From contig OV884013.1 in assembly GCA_930367205.1 (NCBI GenBank), positions 122,675,827 through 122,739,826 of the forward strand: a stretch of 64,000 nucleotides of DNA, in the 5' to 3' direction. This DNA is from Acanthosoma haemorrhoidale (taxonomy: Eukaryota > Arthropoda > Insecta > Hemiptera > Acanthosomatidae). Positions within the stretch are counted from its first letter, which is position 1. Every line of letters begins with the position of its first letter. Under the pieces are notes generated by a model, which did no database searches, was not told the DNA's origin, and saw nothing but the letters and a program-made list of their open reading frames with translations. The translations under genes and the position numbers were made by a program. This document shows, piece by piece, positions 36,578 to 48,659 of this stretch.

Positions 36578-39245
36578 GTTATTGACAAACGTATCATTTG
36601 TTAGTGATACGTTTAGTATCTACTACGAGTACTAACTGACGATTCAACACGAAGAAAAAAAAATTAGTTTCCTTGGTAACTCAAATTATACTCCCATTAG
36701 TGCTTCTGTGGAGTCGTAGTCATGTCCTGAGATGTTCAATTTTAACCTTCATTGATTATATTTTTATTAATCAGTATTTATATAAGTCAAGCATGTGGAT
36801 TCAAATAGCCAAAACATTTGTTGAACATAGACATGCAGGGTTTTTTTTAACTCTAAAATTTATTGTTATATGTTTTTATTTAGTGTTTTGAAATATTCAC
36901 TTTTTCTGTCAATCTATATTTAAACAAGAGGCGAACGACAATTCATTACAAAAGCCTGTGGCATTTAATGTAATAGTTTTACCTGACTCGTTGCTTGGCA
37001 ATGAACAATTTTCACCAAACAAATGTCAAGGTTAGACGAACAATGTATTTGATCGAACCCTACCGCCTGTATTGTACAACTGTCTTTGTTTATTGCAGAC
37101 CGATACCTAGCACTTTTATACAACATAATTACATATTATTGATAAATTGTTTAAATAAATCGCCCTTAATTGAGGATCGTAACTCACACTATTTTCAATA
37201 TTTTAAACTCAATCTTTGTAGAAAAAAATATCTACTGCATAGGAATTACGATTTCTTTGTGAGAAATTTAGAAACATGTTATTAATAACGTAAGGTGTAA
37301 AGGTCATTTCCTATATGACTTATTAAGACTTTTTTTTGCATGAAAAAGAAAATGCAAAGTTTAAGAAAATGTGATTGATAAATTATAATGAAGACCCTGT
37401 GTACAGCTATCATTTCTTTATATGTTACGAAATACGAGTTTATAGATTTGACGAGTTGAAACTTAAGTAACACATCAAAGTCTAGAAACGAAATTTAATT
37501 CTAAATGTATCTTCGAAGAGTCTACCTAATATGCTTGAAAGGAAAATTAAAACTGACTGAAATGAATTAAAAATAAGTTCGGTACGGAACGGTAGTTACC
37601 CGGTAATGTAGAATAGGATAACATAAAATATAAGGGATTAAAACAAAATAAAGAGAAATTTAACGTTTACAAATAAACTTTCTAAACATAGTGCAATATT
37701 GAAGATTAGCATTTCTGCAGAAGTAGTAATAAAATTAACGTGGAAATAAATAAATGTATTAAATTAATTAGCCTAACAAACATAAAGGATTGAGGATTCT
37801 TCGCTCTGGAATGTGCATGAAGTTCCCTCAGAACAATTTTACCTTCTCATTACTACGAATCCTTGCCTTTCACTCTTTACTTTACTGCTAGATCCTTTCA
37901 AATTAATTGCACAGTAAATACTGCTAGCGTTCGTTTAAATTGCTATTTATGGTCACGATATAGCCAGGGTAAGATGGAGTCCTTTATCCACTAAAAAGAT
38001 TAAAGCCTACGTTAGTTGAGTTTCAAAAACATACTTTTTGTTCTGCGAGAAATTGAAAACTGTACATTAAACCAATGAACTGTAAAATTAAGTGCTATAT
38101 AAAAAATAATTATTATTGTTTTTATAACTATGCCATTAAGCTATTTGGTAATTTTTGTTAAATAGTCTATATCTAAAATATGCAGAGCAACATTGATTAT
38201 TTAAATGGGCATAGCTGGATTTGCACATGCGCCGTATTAATGGGATTCCAAAAAAAAAACATCACTTTTATGTACGCAAATTTTTTTCGATCGCAGGTCA
38301 GAATCTTTGTTTTTCCCAAGGATGAAAATAAAAGTCACACTAATGCAAATTTTTGGGAGCCTACAACCGAAATTATGTAGTTGATATTTGTTTTTTTTTG
38401 TCTACATTTTAACCAATAAGAGTAATTTTTTATTTTTTGAAAATACTGCTTAGATTTTCACAATCAAAAAGTACTTTGAGAGCTAACTGCCCACAGACCA
38501 TCTCTATTATCGTTCCTTCAATTTTCACTCCCGTCGTTAAATTTAAACACTGACACGTAAATTTAGTACATAAATAATAATATTAGTGGATAATTGACTA
38601 GATAAGCCAAAGTGCGTTCTTTACCGAGAGAAAAGACGAGGGGTGAACCGTATTCACTACCCTAGGTCGGGTCACACTGATATGATGAGATGTCCCGGAT
38701 TCATCTAGCTGTATTATTACAAATAATTTCTAATACTTTGTCAATATTATAAATATATTTTTTAAAATGTATTTCATTAAATATTATCAATCATTTAAAT
38801 AAAGCAGTAATGTATTAAATAATTGTTTTATAATAATAGAAAGATGTTTCATTGATCACCATGTAAATTTATTAACATAAATTACTTTGGGTTTTGAATC
38901 AGTTTGGGCAATATTAAATTTAACGTTATTTTCATTATGATTCCATGGCAATACTGATAAATTTGATAAGGAATAATCTTAATTTTAAGGAATAATTTTA
39001 AATAAAATATTTTCATTATTGAGCGTAAAGGGGTTCGTCTGAGGGTAGGTCATGATATAACAAGGATACATGTATCCGTGGTAAGATACATTATTTATTT
39101 CAGTACATTTCATGTATTTAGATACAGTCGGATGTACACACCGTAATATAATGGTATTGACGAAAGTACACAGAATACAAGCCATACATAAATCGAAAGA
39201 TGACATTTAGTTACTATTACTATTACTTTTTTTTATTTATATAGA
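36578..39245. other. Unassigned AT-rich DNA
   Basis: The longest stretch without a recognised repeat. Open frames up to 96 codons (36995-37285) are rich in Asn, Tyr and Phe and show no known domain. No paired splice signals were recognised. Confidence 0.4.
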
Positions 39246-39607
39246 ACTTTATTGTGCAATAATTACAATCTGCCTTTTGTAAGGCAATAATAATACAGAT
39301 AAATGATCTCATTCATACCATATTTACAGTCATCATTCACTCGCTCATTCATACAATAGGACATGATTGGAGAAACTGGCCATTGCCAGGACTCCCACTG
39401 TCACGCGATTATAGCAGGTCCCGAGGCCACTGCCGTTTCAGTCTCCGAGGAGGATTATAGGGATGAGTGGCGCAGTGCAAAGACTGTGCTACAGGATTAG
39501 GGTGGTTGGAAAGGCTACTGTGGAATTTCATAAACTTGGAAGGGATGAGTTCTAGAATGTAGGGTATATTAAGGTCGTTATGAAGGGTTTTGTTGCTGAC
39601 ATAATAA
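39246..39607 (-). repeat. Family A fragment (A9), variant-tail subfamily
   Basis: The plus strand starts CTTTATTGTGCAATAATTAC, then CTGCCTTTTGTAAGGCAATA. It shares with A13 and A14 a tail with GATCTCATTCATACCATATT and a 3' UTR shortened at CAATAGGAC. It runs up to GTTGCTGACATAATAA and stops. Confidence 0.92.
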
Positions 39608-39639
39608 ATTACTATTACTGAAAAAAAAAAGCATAGGTG

Positions 39640-39965
39640 AGTTATATAATGCTTAGAATATTGTAATCCTAATATTATATATAAGGCTAAAAGCCCCTTC
39701 TAGTGTATACCTGCCTCGGGACTTCATGGAAGTCACTGGTGGTTCTGGTTATTTTTAAGTAAGCGACCCTTCTCATATACACATATGTCTCAGGTTTAGT
39801 TCCAGTTCATAGTTGTTTCCCAGACACTAGTCCATAAACACCCGACCCAGTATGTAGTAACATAACTCTTAATATCTGTATATACCAGTGTTTTGCTTGT
39901 ACTTCATAATAAAGCTTTTCTTTCATTTCTTTTAAAATATTCTCCTCAACAAAGATTATTTAACT
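39640..39965 (+). mobile_element. Solo-LTR-like element, copy R4
   Basis: 326 bp from AGTTATATAATGC to ATTATTTAACT. This copy has the clearest inverted ends: AGTTATATAAT against the reverse complement AGTTAAATAAT. It includes CCTCGGGACTTCATGG, TTGTATATACCAGTGTTTTG and an intact AATAAAGC. The flanks GGTG and GTTG agree at three of four bases. Confidence 0.8.
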
Positions 39966-40842
39966 GTTGGATAAAATTAATCTGTGATTTAATGAGGAAA
40001 CATATCCTCGGATCGAGTAGACAATAAATTTAGAATTAATTAATAAATTTAATAGAGATTATAATTTTCTATGAATACACTAGGTGAATAGATTTGACTA
40101 GGCTCATGCATAATGTATCGGTCGGGATGAAGCAAGAGGCTGAAGACGGACCGGTAACAATTTGCATGAGAATTGGCCTAGGGTGATCCCTAGTGGGGAA
40201 GCCTACGGGCGTCCTCCTGAGGGTCTATCTGCAGGATCATCTCATTCCCACGGCTGTCCACTCTAATCATCTTCCACCGGAAATGTAAACAAACTGCCGG
40301 AGAGCTCATTTTATCAGTTCAGTTTTCAAAACTGAATATTTTTGGAATGGAAAACGAACAATTTTTCTTTTTTTCTAAAACACGGAAAATTATTTCCACG
40401 CCATTTCCAAAGCTATACCTTCAAACAGGTGCTCCTTTAGGCTACCCCATGCCACCAATTTCAATCGAAAAATTATTAAAAAAATTAGTTGTATGATAAT
40501 TTGTCGGCAACTTCCATTCTTTCTCACTTCTGTTCCAAAAATATGTAAGTATTAGATGCACCTATGTTTATATTATATGTTAACAAAAGGAGTTCTGAAT
40601 AACAGTACAATTTTAATAGATATATATTTGGAGTTCAGAACCTTGCAAAACTCTATCAACGGCCTATTGGGTACTCTACAGTAGTGGCCGTACCAAAAAT
40701 AAAATAATTAACCAAATACAGGTATATTCAATAACACCCCCCTCCTTAAGAATTATTCATGTAAGTTATGTAAAAAAAAATTAAAAATGTTTATAACGTG
40801 TCTATTAACTCAAATCTACGGACTAGAGGTATTAAAGAAATA
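39966..40842. other. Unassigned DNA
   Basis: GC-richer around 40110-40300, AT-rich after that. No recognised coding or repeat content. Confidence 0.4.
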
Positions 40843-41790
40843 AAGGGTATCCCAGAATTAACGCAAAGTGATGACCGGAAAGTAATGTCGTTTTTTTTAC
40901 ATCAAATTCAAAAAGATAAATTTTTAACAAGTTTTTGTTTTCACCCTCGTTATCAGCAACCTTTTGCCATCTAGTGTACAAATTTTCAATGCCGAATCGA
41001 TAAAAATCAATTGGTTTTTGAGCAAAATATCTGGAGATGGCATTTTGGACATCATCCGAATTTTCAAATATTTTGCCACTTAAGAAATGTACCGATCGGA
41101 ATAAATGGAAATCCGATATCGGGCGAGTATGATGGTTGAGACAATACCTCCCACCCCAATTCATTATTTTGTGTTAAAATTGATTTACTCGATCCAATTG
41201 TTCGCTGTAAAGATTTTTCCAGGTATCAGCGATGAACGACCCCGCGAATACTCCACCAAACCCACAAAGGCGGCTTTTTGGAGTGTACTGTACTGCAATA
41301 CCGGGTCATCCCGCGACAGAGGTGGAGCAAACCCCTAGCACTCCGTCATTTCCCAAAAATCAGTTTAATCTTCTGGACCCCCGATGGGAGTCGTACAAGA
41401 GATTAAGCTGATAATAACAGATACTACACTTAGCTACTGGCTTAGCTGTACTTCGTGCCGATTCATGCGGAGATAGATTTTTGGATTATCATAGAGGACC
41501 CATTTTTCATCTCCGCCTCACCCACCATACTCGCCCGATATTGCGCCATAGGATTTCCATCAATTCCGATCGCTAAAAATTTGAAAATTGATGTCCAAAA
41601 TGACATCTCCAGATATTTTTCACAAAAACCAATTGGTTTTTTCGATTCGGCATTGAAAATTTGCACACTAGATGGCAAAACGTTGCTGATAACGAGGGTG
41701 ATTACATCATTGATTAAAAACAAAAACTTGTTAAAAATTTATTTTTAGGCTTTAATGTAAAATAAAAACGACATCACTTTCTGGTCCCCC
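40843..41790. mobile_element. Inverted pair of mariner 3' halves forming a large foldback
   Basis: The left arm (about 41500-40867, minus strand) encodes, with frame breaks, a classic mariner transposase. It shows DEKWVLYDNPK near 41500, WWSIRGVV, NNELGWEVL, then SDFHLFRSVHFLSGK, ENSDDVQNAISRYFAQKP and NLYTRWQKVADNEG. The right arm (about 41515-41790, plus strand) repeats the part from the PPYSPD-like segment to the end, in the opposite direction, with more decay. The arms end in GACCGGAAAGTAATGTCG and its counterpart CGACATCACTTTCTGGTCC. The right end, CCCCCTA, is a mariner-type terminus next to TA. The left end carries an extra 24 bp that are the terminus of the other mariner family (see findings). 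Confidence 0.85.
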
Positions 41791-42899
41791 TATTATTTGT
41801 ATTCAGTTTCTCTCATGAGGCTGTAAAGACCACGTCCAGATCCGACCCATGACTAAACAGTTAGCCTCGTTGCTGCGATGACGGCGTACTTTCAAGAATA
41901 GCCCGCGAACTGGGACAGAGACAACACGACGTTCTTGGAGACATAGTAAATAATGAACCACGAGGTATATTAGTTTTCGTCTGGCTCCATGATGTGACGC
42001 AATGATCTGGAATTTTAATTACTCTTACCATTACTTTATATAATCAAAGTGTGTATATATATCTTGAATATCGGTTTGATGAATCGTTGTTAGTATAATA
42101 TAATGTCAAAGTATGAAAATATAATGATATAGTGACACACCGCTCAGAAACCGCATCAAGGCTTAGGCTTTACATTGTCTGTGAATGAAACTGTGAAACG
42201 TTTGCCGGACTACTTAAAAACATTCAATCAAGGTTAGCTGAAAAACCGAATTGGAATAATGTGCCGGTAGGCCCGTAGCAACGATGGCAATAATGGCCAC
42301 TTAAACAGCTCATTAATATCAACAGAGGGCCCGCCAATGGGCAGAGCCCCCGCTAATGAGGACATATATCATTGGTTAGAAGCGGAACCAATCAGCGGGG
42401 CCTTCCATCGGCGGTCCGTTTCTTCACGTTCGGTTTTTACAATCCCTTAACACACACACTCACAGGCAGAGGAAGGAAACGAGTGAACTGCCTAGTCGGC
42501 GCGTGTTTAACACAGAACTATTTCAATACCTCACCAATCAGTTATACAACTATACAAAAGAGTAAAAAACAATGATCTATTTGTTATTTATTGTTTTTTA
42601 TAGTTAGGAAGTAAACATTTAAATAAAGCATCGTTCCTTTTTGGTAAGAACGCCGCCCCCCAAAAATAAATCATATTGTAAAGTTTCTGTCTTGTAAAGA
42701 TGACCACTTTAGTTGGTTGAGTGTTCAAATTGTTGAAATCCCGCGCTTGCTAGTATAAAATTTTACTGATAGTTATTAATTATTACCATTAAGTTTTATT
42801 ATAAATCAATAATATTATCTACTGGCATTAATCAAGGGTATGTTTTTTTTATCCTTTCTTTGGTTTTATTTATTTTGTTAGCATGTTGTGACCTATATA
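41791..42899. other. Unassigned DNA with a GC-rich core
   Basis: 42150-42560 is GC-richer and holds GCCAATGG, GGTTAGAAGCGG and CCAATCAG in the segment 42330-42400. No supported exon. A weak tRNA-like A box near 42705 was not accepted. Confidence 0.35.
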
Positions 42900-43707
42900 A
42901 AGGGTGTCCCAGAATTAACGCAAGATTTGATTTAAATAGAAAACATAGTTTTTAGTATTTTTGTTGTTATTTTTTTATTGAATTATAAAGTAAATAGGAT
43001 AGGGTTATTTATGGAATAACACATCGGGCAAATGGCCTCCACGACTTTGCTGGCACACACTCACTCTTTTGTCGAAATTTTCCATGACCATTTGGCATAA
43101 ATGTGGTTGAATTTCCTCTTTTAATGCAAGGGTGGATGTGGGCTTGTTGACATACACCTTTGACTTTAAATAACCCCATAAAAAGAAATCTAAAGGTGTT
43201 AAATCACACGATCTAGGGGGCCAATTTTTTCATGTTTCATGGGCTGTATGGCATGTGGCATCGTCTTGTTGAAACCACATATTGGGCACATCAATATCAT
43301 CCAATTTTGGCACAAAGAACTGTGCGTACGACACTGAATTTAAGTTCCTGGATTTTGATCAACACTCTCACGAACTGCTTTCATATTGACATTTTGGACG
43401 ACCAGTGTGTTTAGTGTCTCCAACTGATTCAGTCCCCTAAATTTTTCAATTAATCTCTTCACAGTTGATGAAGTCAAAACACTATTCCGACCATATTTGG
43501 AATGAAATTTTCGAACTGCGGCTGCCAAACTTTCATTATTTTTGAGATAATATTTAACAATCAAGACACGTTGTTCTATCGTGTAACGCTCCATTTTTCC
43601 TAGCCCTAAACTGTCAGCTGTCTAATTGTTTTTTTTTTAGGGTTGCCAGCACTTTACTGCACAAATGGCGGCAAATTCAAATCTTGTGTTAATTCTGGGA
43701 CACCCTA
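42900..43707 (-). mobile_element. Tc1/mariner-type element M2 with internal deletion
   Basis: Ends AAGGGTGTCCCAGAATTAACGC and the matching GTTAATTCTGGGACACCCT are flanked by TA. Minus-strand 43594-43340 encodes the N-terminal HTH region starting MERYTIEQRVLIVKYYLK. The degenerate C-terminal half follows at 43330-43020 (FLCQNWMILMCPICG-like frame, with a damaged QQDDATCHTAHE and WGYLKSKVYVNKP). The gap joins NPGT to the segment before PKLDDIDV, as in M1 and M3, but keeps about 20 bp more at the junction than M1. Confidence 0.92.
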
Positions 43708-44439
43708 TATGTATAGTGTGACGTCTGGGAAAAAACCGTTCCTATAAAATTAATAAAATCGATAATTACTTGGTAATTTAAACAACAAACTCTTCCATCA
43801 TGATGAGTAGAGCTCCGAAGGAATGGTCTGTACTTTTCTTGTAATAAAAAATAATTGAAAAATAATGACGACCCGTTAGAAATATTTACGGATAAATGAG
43901 TTGAAAGTTTAAGGATAAAGAAAGTATTTTTTCGTATGGTTTCCCGGATCACGCCAGACAAAAACCGCTTATTTCGTCTAGTTCCCGAGCAATTCTTCCC
44001 TGCCCAACCCATTCCCTATCTGCTACAGCTATCAGCCGCCGCACCCACTCCCAGATCTGAGCCTGAGATCTCCCAGGTCCTCCAAGGATACACCGCTTAC
44101 AAGGGAGGATGGTGGATTTTATGTCGTTCCTCAAGGACCTTGTGTCCGCTCCTGAAACGTTCTAATCTTTGGTGTTACTGTGTGACATTCCGCGCCTCGT
44201 CTCGGAAATAAATTACTTGCCTTAATTACAGGATTGGCCGCCAGATAAAGGAAGAGTTTTTGTAATATCGGAAAAGCGTTCTTTGAAAATATATTATTAA
44301 GTAGATAAGATGTTTCCGTTGTTGGTAGGAATGGCGACTTATGGCCTGGTGTAACCTGTTGTAGGAAAGAAAATGTCTCAGTTCATTATTCCATGATTAT
44401 AAATTGTAATAAAGATAATCGCGGTTTTCAATTTATATG
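43708..44439. other. Unassigned DNA
   Basis: 43936-44210 is GC-richer and open on both strands (91 codons plus, 61 minus). No known domain was recognised. Confidence 0.35.
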
Positions 44440-44607
44440 TTAACACGTTGATTGCCATGGCAATTTTCAAAAATCTGCCCTCAAATAACAATTTGATTTA
44501 ATCATATTATATTATTAAAAACTCTAATTCTAGTGCATAGTTATCGTCAAAAAGCATAAAAAATGTGTTTTAAAAAAAAAAAAAAAAGTCTTACGAATTA
44601 TCCCGTA

Positions 44608-44756
44608 GTGGGAGACTCTACTAAGTACATATTGTACCCAGAGATCGCCGTCTTGTACGGAAAGGATCTTTTCCAAGGAGGTACTAGTTTTAGCGAGTCA
44701 AAGCCAGAGAATCCCACTAGGAAGGTGTGGGGTCTGACAACACGGAACTAAAACAT
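44608..44756 (+). repeat. 149-bp repeat S, copy 1 (inside the piggyBac-like element)
   Basis: From GTGGGAGACTCTACTA to ACTAAAACAT. Nearly identical to 45213-45361 and 605 bp away in the same orientation. It contains GTGGGA near the start and TCCCAC about 40 bp from the end. Confidence 0.92.
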
Positions 44757-45212
44757 AGCAAGGTTAGGAAGAAAGGTGCTGCGTTAATTAAATAAGAAAG
44801 CCATGGTTCGAGCAGAACAACAATCGCCAGTAAAGAGAGAGAGGGAACTCGCCAAGAACAGAACAGGGTGAGGGGCACCCGCTGAGAGAAGTACGAGTCT
44901 ACCCGGCCACTGCCCGGCGTGCGTCTAAGAACGAAAGAAAGAGTAAAATAAATAAACTTGTTGCCTTTGACCTTTGCTGGTGGCCTAGTCGGCGGGCAGC
45001 TTTATTCGTATTGATCTAGTTCCTATAAGATCTTAGAAGGTGTTCCCTTTTACAGTGCGCTATGTTCAGGAGAAGAGGTACAGGGTAGGTATTATAGGTA
45101 GTTCACTTGGTCTTGGAATGACCACGAATTCACACTCAATATCTGAGGGTAGGTGAAAACCGTCCGGATTCCGAAGGCGAGTGTGAACCGGTAAGAGGCA
45201 GACTGGGTCGCT

Positions 45213-45361
45213 GTGGGAGACTCTACTAGGTACATTTTGTACCCAGAGATCGCCGTCTTGTACGGAAAGGATCTTTTCCAAGGAGGTACTAGTTTTAGCG
45301 AGTCAAAGCCAGAGAATCCCACTAGGAAGGTGTGGGGTCTGACAACACGGGACTAAAACAT
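45213..45361 (+). repeat. 149-bp repeat S, copy 2
   Basis: Differs from copy 1 at only a few bases (TAGGTACATTTTG against TAAGTACATATTG, CGGGACT against CGGAACT). The sequences outside the two copies are unrelated, so the segment was duplicated or inserted twice within the element. A much more diverged relative lies near 48665-48812. Confidence 0.92.
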
Positions 45362-45453
45362 CTGTAACAGAAATCTCTTCGCGGAAGCCAACTACGAGAT
45401 AATTCGCACGCAGACACGCACAGACCTGTCGCTTCTCTAAAGCTGAACCCAAT

Positions 45454-45720
45454 ATGGATAAGAAAAGACCACTTACTCAAAATGGAATAGAGTACTACCC
45501 AAATCTATTTGATTCAGAAATTGACGGGATTTTCGGTGAGGCTCAAAAGAATCTTTTGAGAATTCAAGTGATAGTGAAGATGAAGTCGTCTCCGAACCTG
45601 AATATAATGACGATTCCCAAGCAACAACATCAAATGCCAATGGTAATTAGTAGACAGAAATTCGACAAAATCCTTAATTATTTTCCCAGTTCTTTTCCCA
45701 GAAGCCATCTATCGATATAG
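45454..45720 (+). pseudogene. piggyBac-like transposase N-terminal remnant
   Basis: A start codon in good context (CCCAATATGG) opens MDKKRPLTQNGIEYYPNLF. At about 45556 the reading must shift by one base to give the acidic serine-rich stretch NSSDSEDEVVSEPEYNDD, followed by SQATTSNANG. Acidic, low-complexity N-termini of this kind precede the catalytic domain in piggyBac transposases. The rest of the gene is deleted, and the right terminal repeat follows within about 130 bp. No catalytic residues are present. Confidence 0.7.
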
Positions 45721-45857
45721 CCCTGATATATTTCCAGTTTAATCGTAGCTGCACAAAAATGGCAAGTAAGCACAGGGCGAGATAACTCGTAGCTGGTGGC
45801 GTCCTAGAAAAGAACGCAATCTACGAGTTATCTCCTAGTTGGCAGTCAACGTGTTAA

Positions 45858-46123
45858 ATAGTCAATTGAATCTCAGATAAAAGGGTTTTGATGTAAAACT
45901 AAATAAGAGTAATGAATTTCATATGTTTTACCATATCATGATATCATTACTTTTACCATCACCAGATCATTACTGTGCTCGTAATACTAAATCAAAATTG
46001 TAGACATGATATTTTGCATGATAGTGTTATACATCATATATTTGTGATTCTAACAACATTGAATCATTTCAATTACAAATTAAGTATTTTCCTGTTTTAT
46101 TCCTATATCAGTGCGGTACCGAT
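45858..46123. other. Unassigned AT-rich DNA
   Basis: Nothing recognised. Confidence 0.4.
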
Positions 46124-46236
46124 TTAAAATATATCTTTCTTGATAATGAGCATTTGAGTGGGCAATAATCACTTCATTAAAATATATCTTTCTTGATAAT
46201 AAGTATTTGAGTGGGCAATAATCACTTCATTAAAAT
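46124..46236. repeat. 53-bp tandem duplication
   Basis: TTAAAATATATCTTTCTTGA followed by TAATGAGCATTTGAGTGGG and CAATAATCACTTCA is repeated 53 bp later with two visible differences (ATAAGTATTTG), and a third TTAAAAT follows. A recent slippage-type duplication. Confidence 0.95.
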
Positions 46237-47172
46237 TGTATGATTAGTTACAAATTATATTTTAAAGTATTTTCATTTTTTATGATTAGACAAATATGAG
46301 TATTAGGAAATCGAGGAGAAAAGTCTTGTCATTTGCGATTGGTGGTAAAAGCTGGACTTACGCGCACTTAAGAGGACTTGACTCTGGGGAGATAAAGCCA
46401 TAGGCACGAGTAAAAGGCATTTGGAAAATTATTCACAGCGGATATTGGCGGAGTGGAAGCAGTGAAACCGTCAGACCATAAACACCCCAGCCCTGTTTAT
46501 GAGCCAGTAGTCGAGTATCTATGCGGTCCGTAAACCTGACAAGCAACCAGTTAGACATTTAAAGCGACCGAAGGTCCGTGGAGCTAGAAAGTGTGGAGAT
46601 CGCGAAAGATCAGGGTTTGTATGGTCAGACGGAATGCTGCTGGACGACAGTGTATACATACGCAAAGTATGCTTCCGATTCAGTGAGGTTGGGCCAGAGC
46701 TAATTAGTACAAGAGATACCTTAAGTATCCAAAGTTACCAAAGGGAAGCATTAATGGTTTGTATTTGAAAATATTGCCGTTTTAAGGTCACGTAACGCAG
46801 TAGTTATCGGTGACAATTCTTCGGCTTACAAATTGGCGATCTTAATCTCTTTTAGATACTTGATGGTGGCTGCTTGGCTTGCTCCAGGATTTGAGTAAAT
46901 TGTCGTTTAGATACCGGGTACTTTGTGTATTTTAGGCATGTAAAGAACTAGTCAACTGCGAGTGTTACCACGCGATTCATAGAGATTCGTAGATGGGTCA
47001 GCTTGGCATGGCCTTAACATGTTGTCTCTTCTTAATTGTCAGGTGTTCGTGGGAGTTCTTTCAAGTTTCTCAAATGATACAAGTTGATTCGTTCCATTTT
47101 TATTCGTCAATAGAACTTTCTACTCAAGCAAGTGCGAATTTCGAGCAAGGCAATTGGAAATTGATCAAACTC
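46237..47172. other. Unassigned DNA
   Basis: 46320-46740 is GC-richer with no recognised protein. The remainder holds nothing identifiable. Confidence 0.4.
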
Positions 47173-47700
47173 ATTAGACAATAAGTAATTGTGATAAATG
47201 TTTTCATTCATACAGTATTTACAAACAGCCCAGGGACCTCCCAAATAAACTTGGTTGTCACCTCCCTCGCATGCCAAAGAGGAAGTGGAGTCTTGGAAAG
47301 TCCCCCACGCCCCTCCGTCAGCCACGTCACCGAATACGAGCCAGCGGAGGCTGACCAAGAGTGCGAGAGCCCCAGACGCTCAGGACACGATTGGAGAAAC
47401 TGGCCATTGCCAGGACTCCCACTGTCACGTATTTATAGCAGGTCACGAGGCCACTGCCGTTTCAGTCTATGAGGAGGATTATAGGGATGAGTGGTGCAGT
47501 GACTGTGCTAGGGGATTAGGGTGGTTGGATAGACTAATTTTGTTGCTTACGTAATAAGGGGCATTTACTATTCTTAGGACTTTTGATTGAAAGGATTGGA
47601 TATTCTTGATGTTCGACTTTTTTGCTGTCCCCCATAGCTCTATTCCGTATGTCCAGATTGGCTTAAGTATAACTTTGTAAATTAGTAATTTATTTTCTGA
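47173..47700 (-). pseudogene. Family A fragment (A10)
   Basis: Minus-strand 3' UTR (CCACTGCCGTTTCAGTCT, GGGATTAGGGTGGTTGGATAG on the plus strand). A deletion joins it to the GTTGCTTACGTAATAAGGGGC part of the RT ORF, which continues to the LLIYKVILKPIWTYGIELWG region. The extreme 3' tail is missing beyond TTAGACAATAAGTAATTGTG. Confidence 0.9.
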
Positions 47701-48599
47701 ATTGGAAATTAAAGCTTATTTTGCCTCAGCGAGACAAATATCCACTTTTTAGTAATGGATAAACAAATGTTTTCACATAAAGAATACAGGAATGCTTCTT
47801 ACATATTTTCAAAACATTTCGTATACATATATTTTAACTATTCATGTATATTGTCAATATTGCATCAATGAAGTTATGAATAAAATCATTTCTCACAATT
47901 ACTCTTTGTCCTATTAGGCGAATCGGAATAGTTCCTTTTTTTAATTCAACCAACCTGCATAACTCAGAAGACTAAATTCAGAAATTATCCATACACCAAA
48001 CACGTGACAAAGAGCGATCCATGTACGTTTCATAAACATTCTACATTCCGACTGTTTGGCTTCCTCCCCGATTTCGGATTATCTCATCGATGACTCCTTT
48101 GCCAAGTGATATCAACCCGATGAGTAATCGAGCAGCCTCTAATGAGGGCTTATGAACATACTGCTTGCATCAGTGCTGACCTAAGTGATCCAACACGCAG
48201 GGGCATAGGTGTGTTCATTCATTGTATCTGAGTGGCTAGAACAGTTAAGGGCGTTGCAGGTTAATTAGTTTTGTGGCATCTGTGCATACTGAGACAAAAA
48301 ACTAAGCGATTGATATGAAAAAAAAGAAAGTATAATATAATATGAACCATTCTGAGGGTGCCTGAAATGAAAATGATGCTGTTTGAAAAGGTTTGTACAA
48401 GTAGATACGGCAGGGTTGTCCAGAGAAGCTTGTCTGATGTGACAAAGCAACTTGTTCATGAGAACGCTTGTTAGATAATAAAATGTTTTCGACGGTCCAA
48501 GTTATGACTTTCAGTTTTTTAGTTCAAATAGCCACAGTAATCTTTTATGACATTTCCATGAGATTCAGTTTCCAAAGGGACAACCGGTGTTTTCTAAAT
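47701..48599. other. Unassigned AT-rich DNA
   Basis: Nothing recognised beyond short open frames. Confidence 0.4.
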
Positions 48600-48659
48600 A
48601 CTCTTGTTACTGTACGTGTAGTCATGAATGAAGTGGAAATGTGGGGAGCGTACACAGTA

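Larger units (their letters stand above)
44444..45853. mobile_element. piggyBac-like non-autonomous element
   Basis: TTAA flanks both sides (44440-44443 and 45854-45857). The terminal repeats are CACGTTGATTGCC on the left and GGCAGTCAACGTG on the right, complementary at 12 of 13 positions. The right end also has a perfect 14-bp subterminal inverted repeat (GAGATAACTCGTAG at 45779-45792, CTACGAGTTATCTC at 45821-45834). TTAA target use and paired terminal and subterminal repeats are hallmarks of piggyBac. At 1410 bp it is too short for a working element of about 2.4 kb or more. Confidence 0.93.

Noticed and set aside
42690..42760. tRNA-like A box (TAGTTGGTTGAGTG) with GTTGAAATCCCGC downstream
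   Set aside because: The B box is poor, no cloverleaf can be drawn and no second copy was seen.
43936..44211. Protein-coding exon in a GC-rich block
   Set aside because: Both strands are open over the same stretch, no splice-site pair or domain was found, and composition alone explains it.
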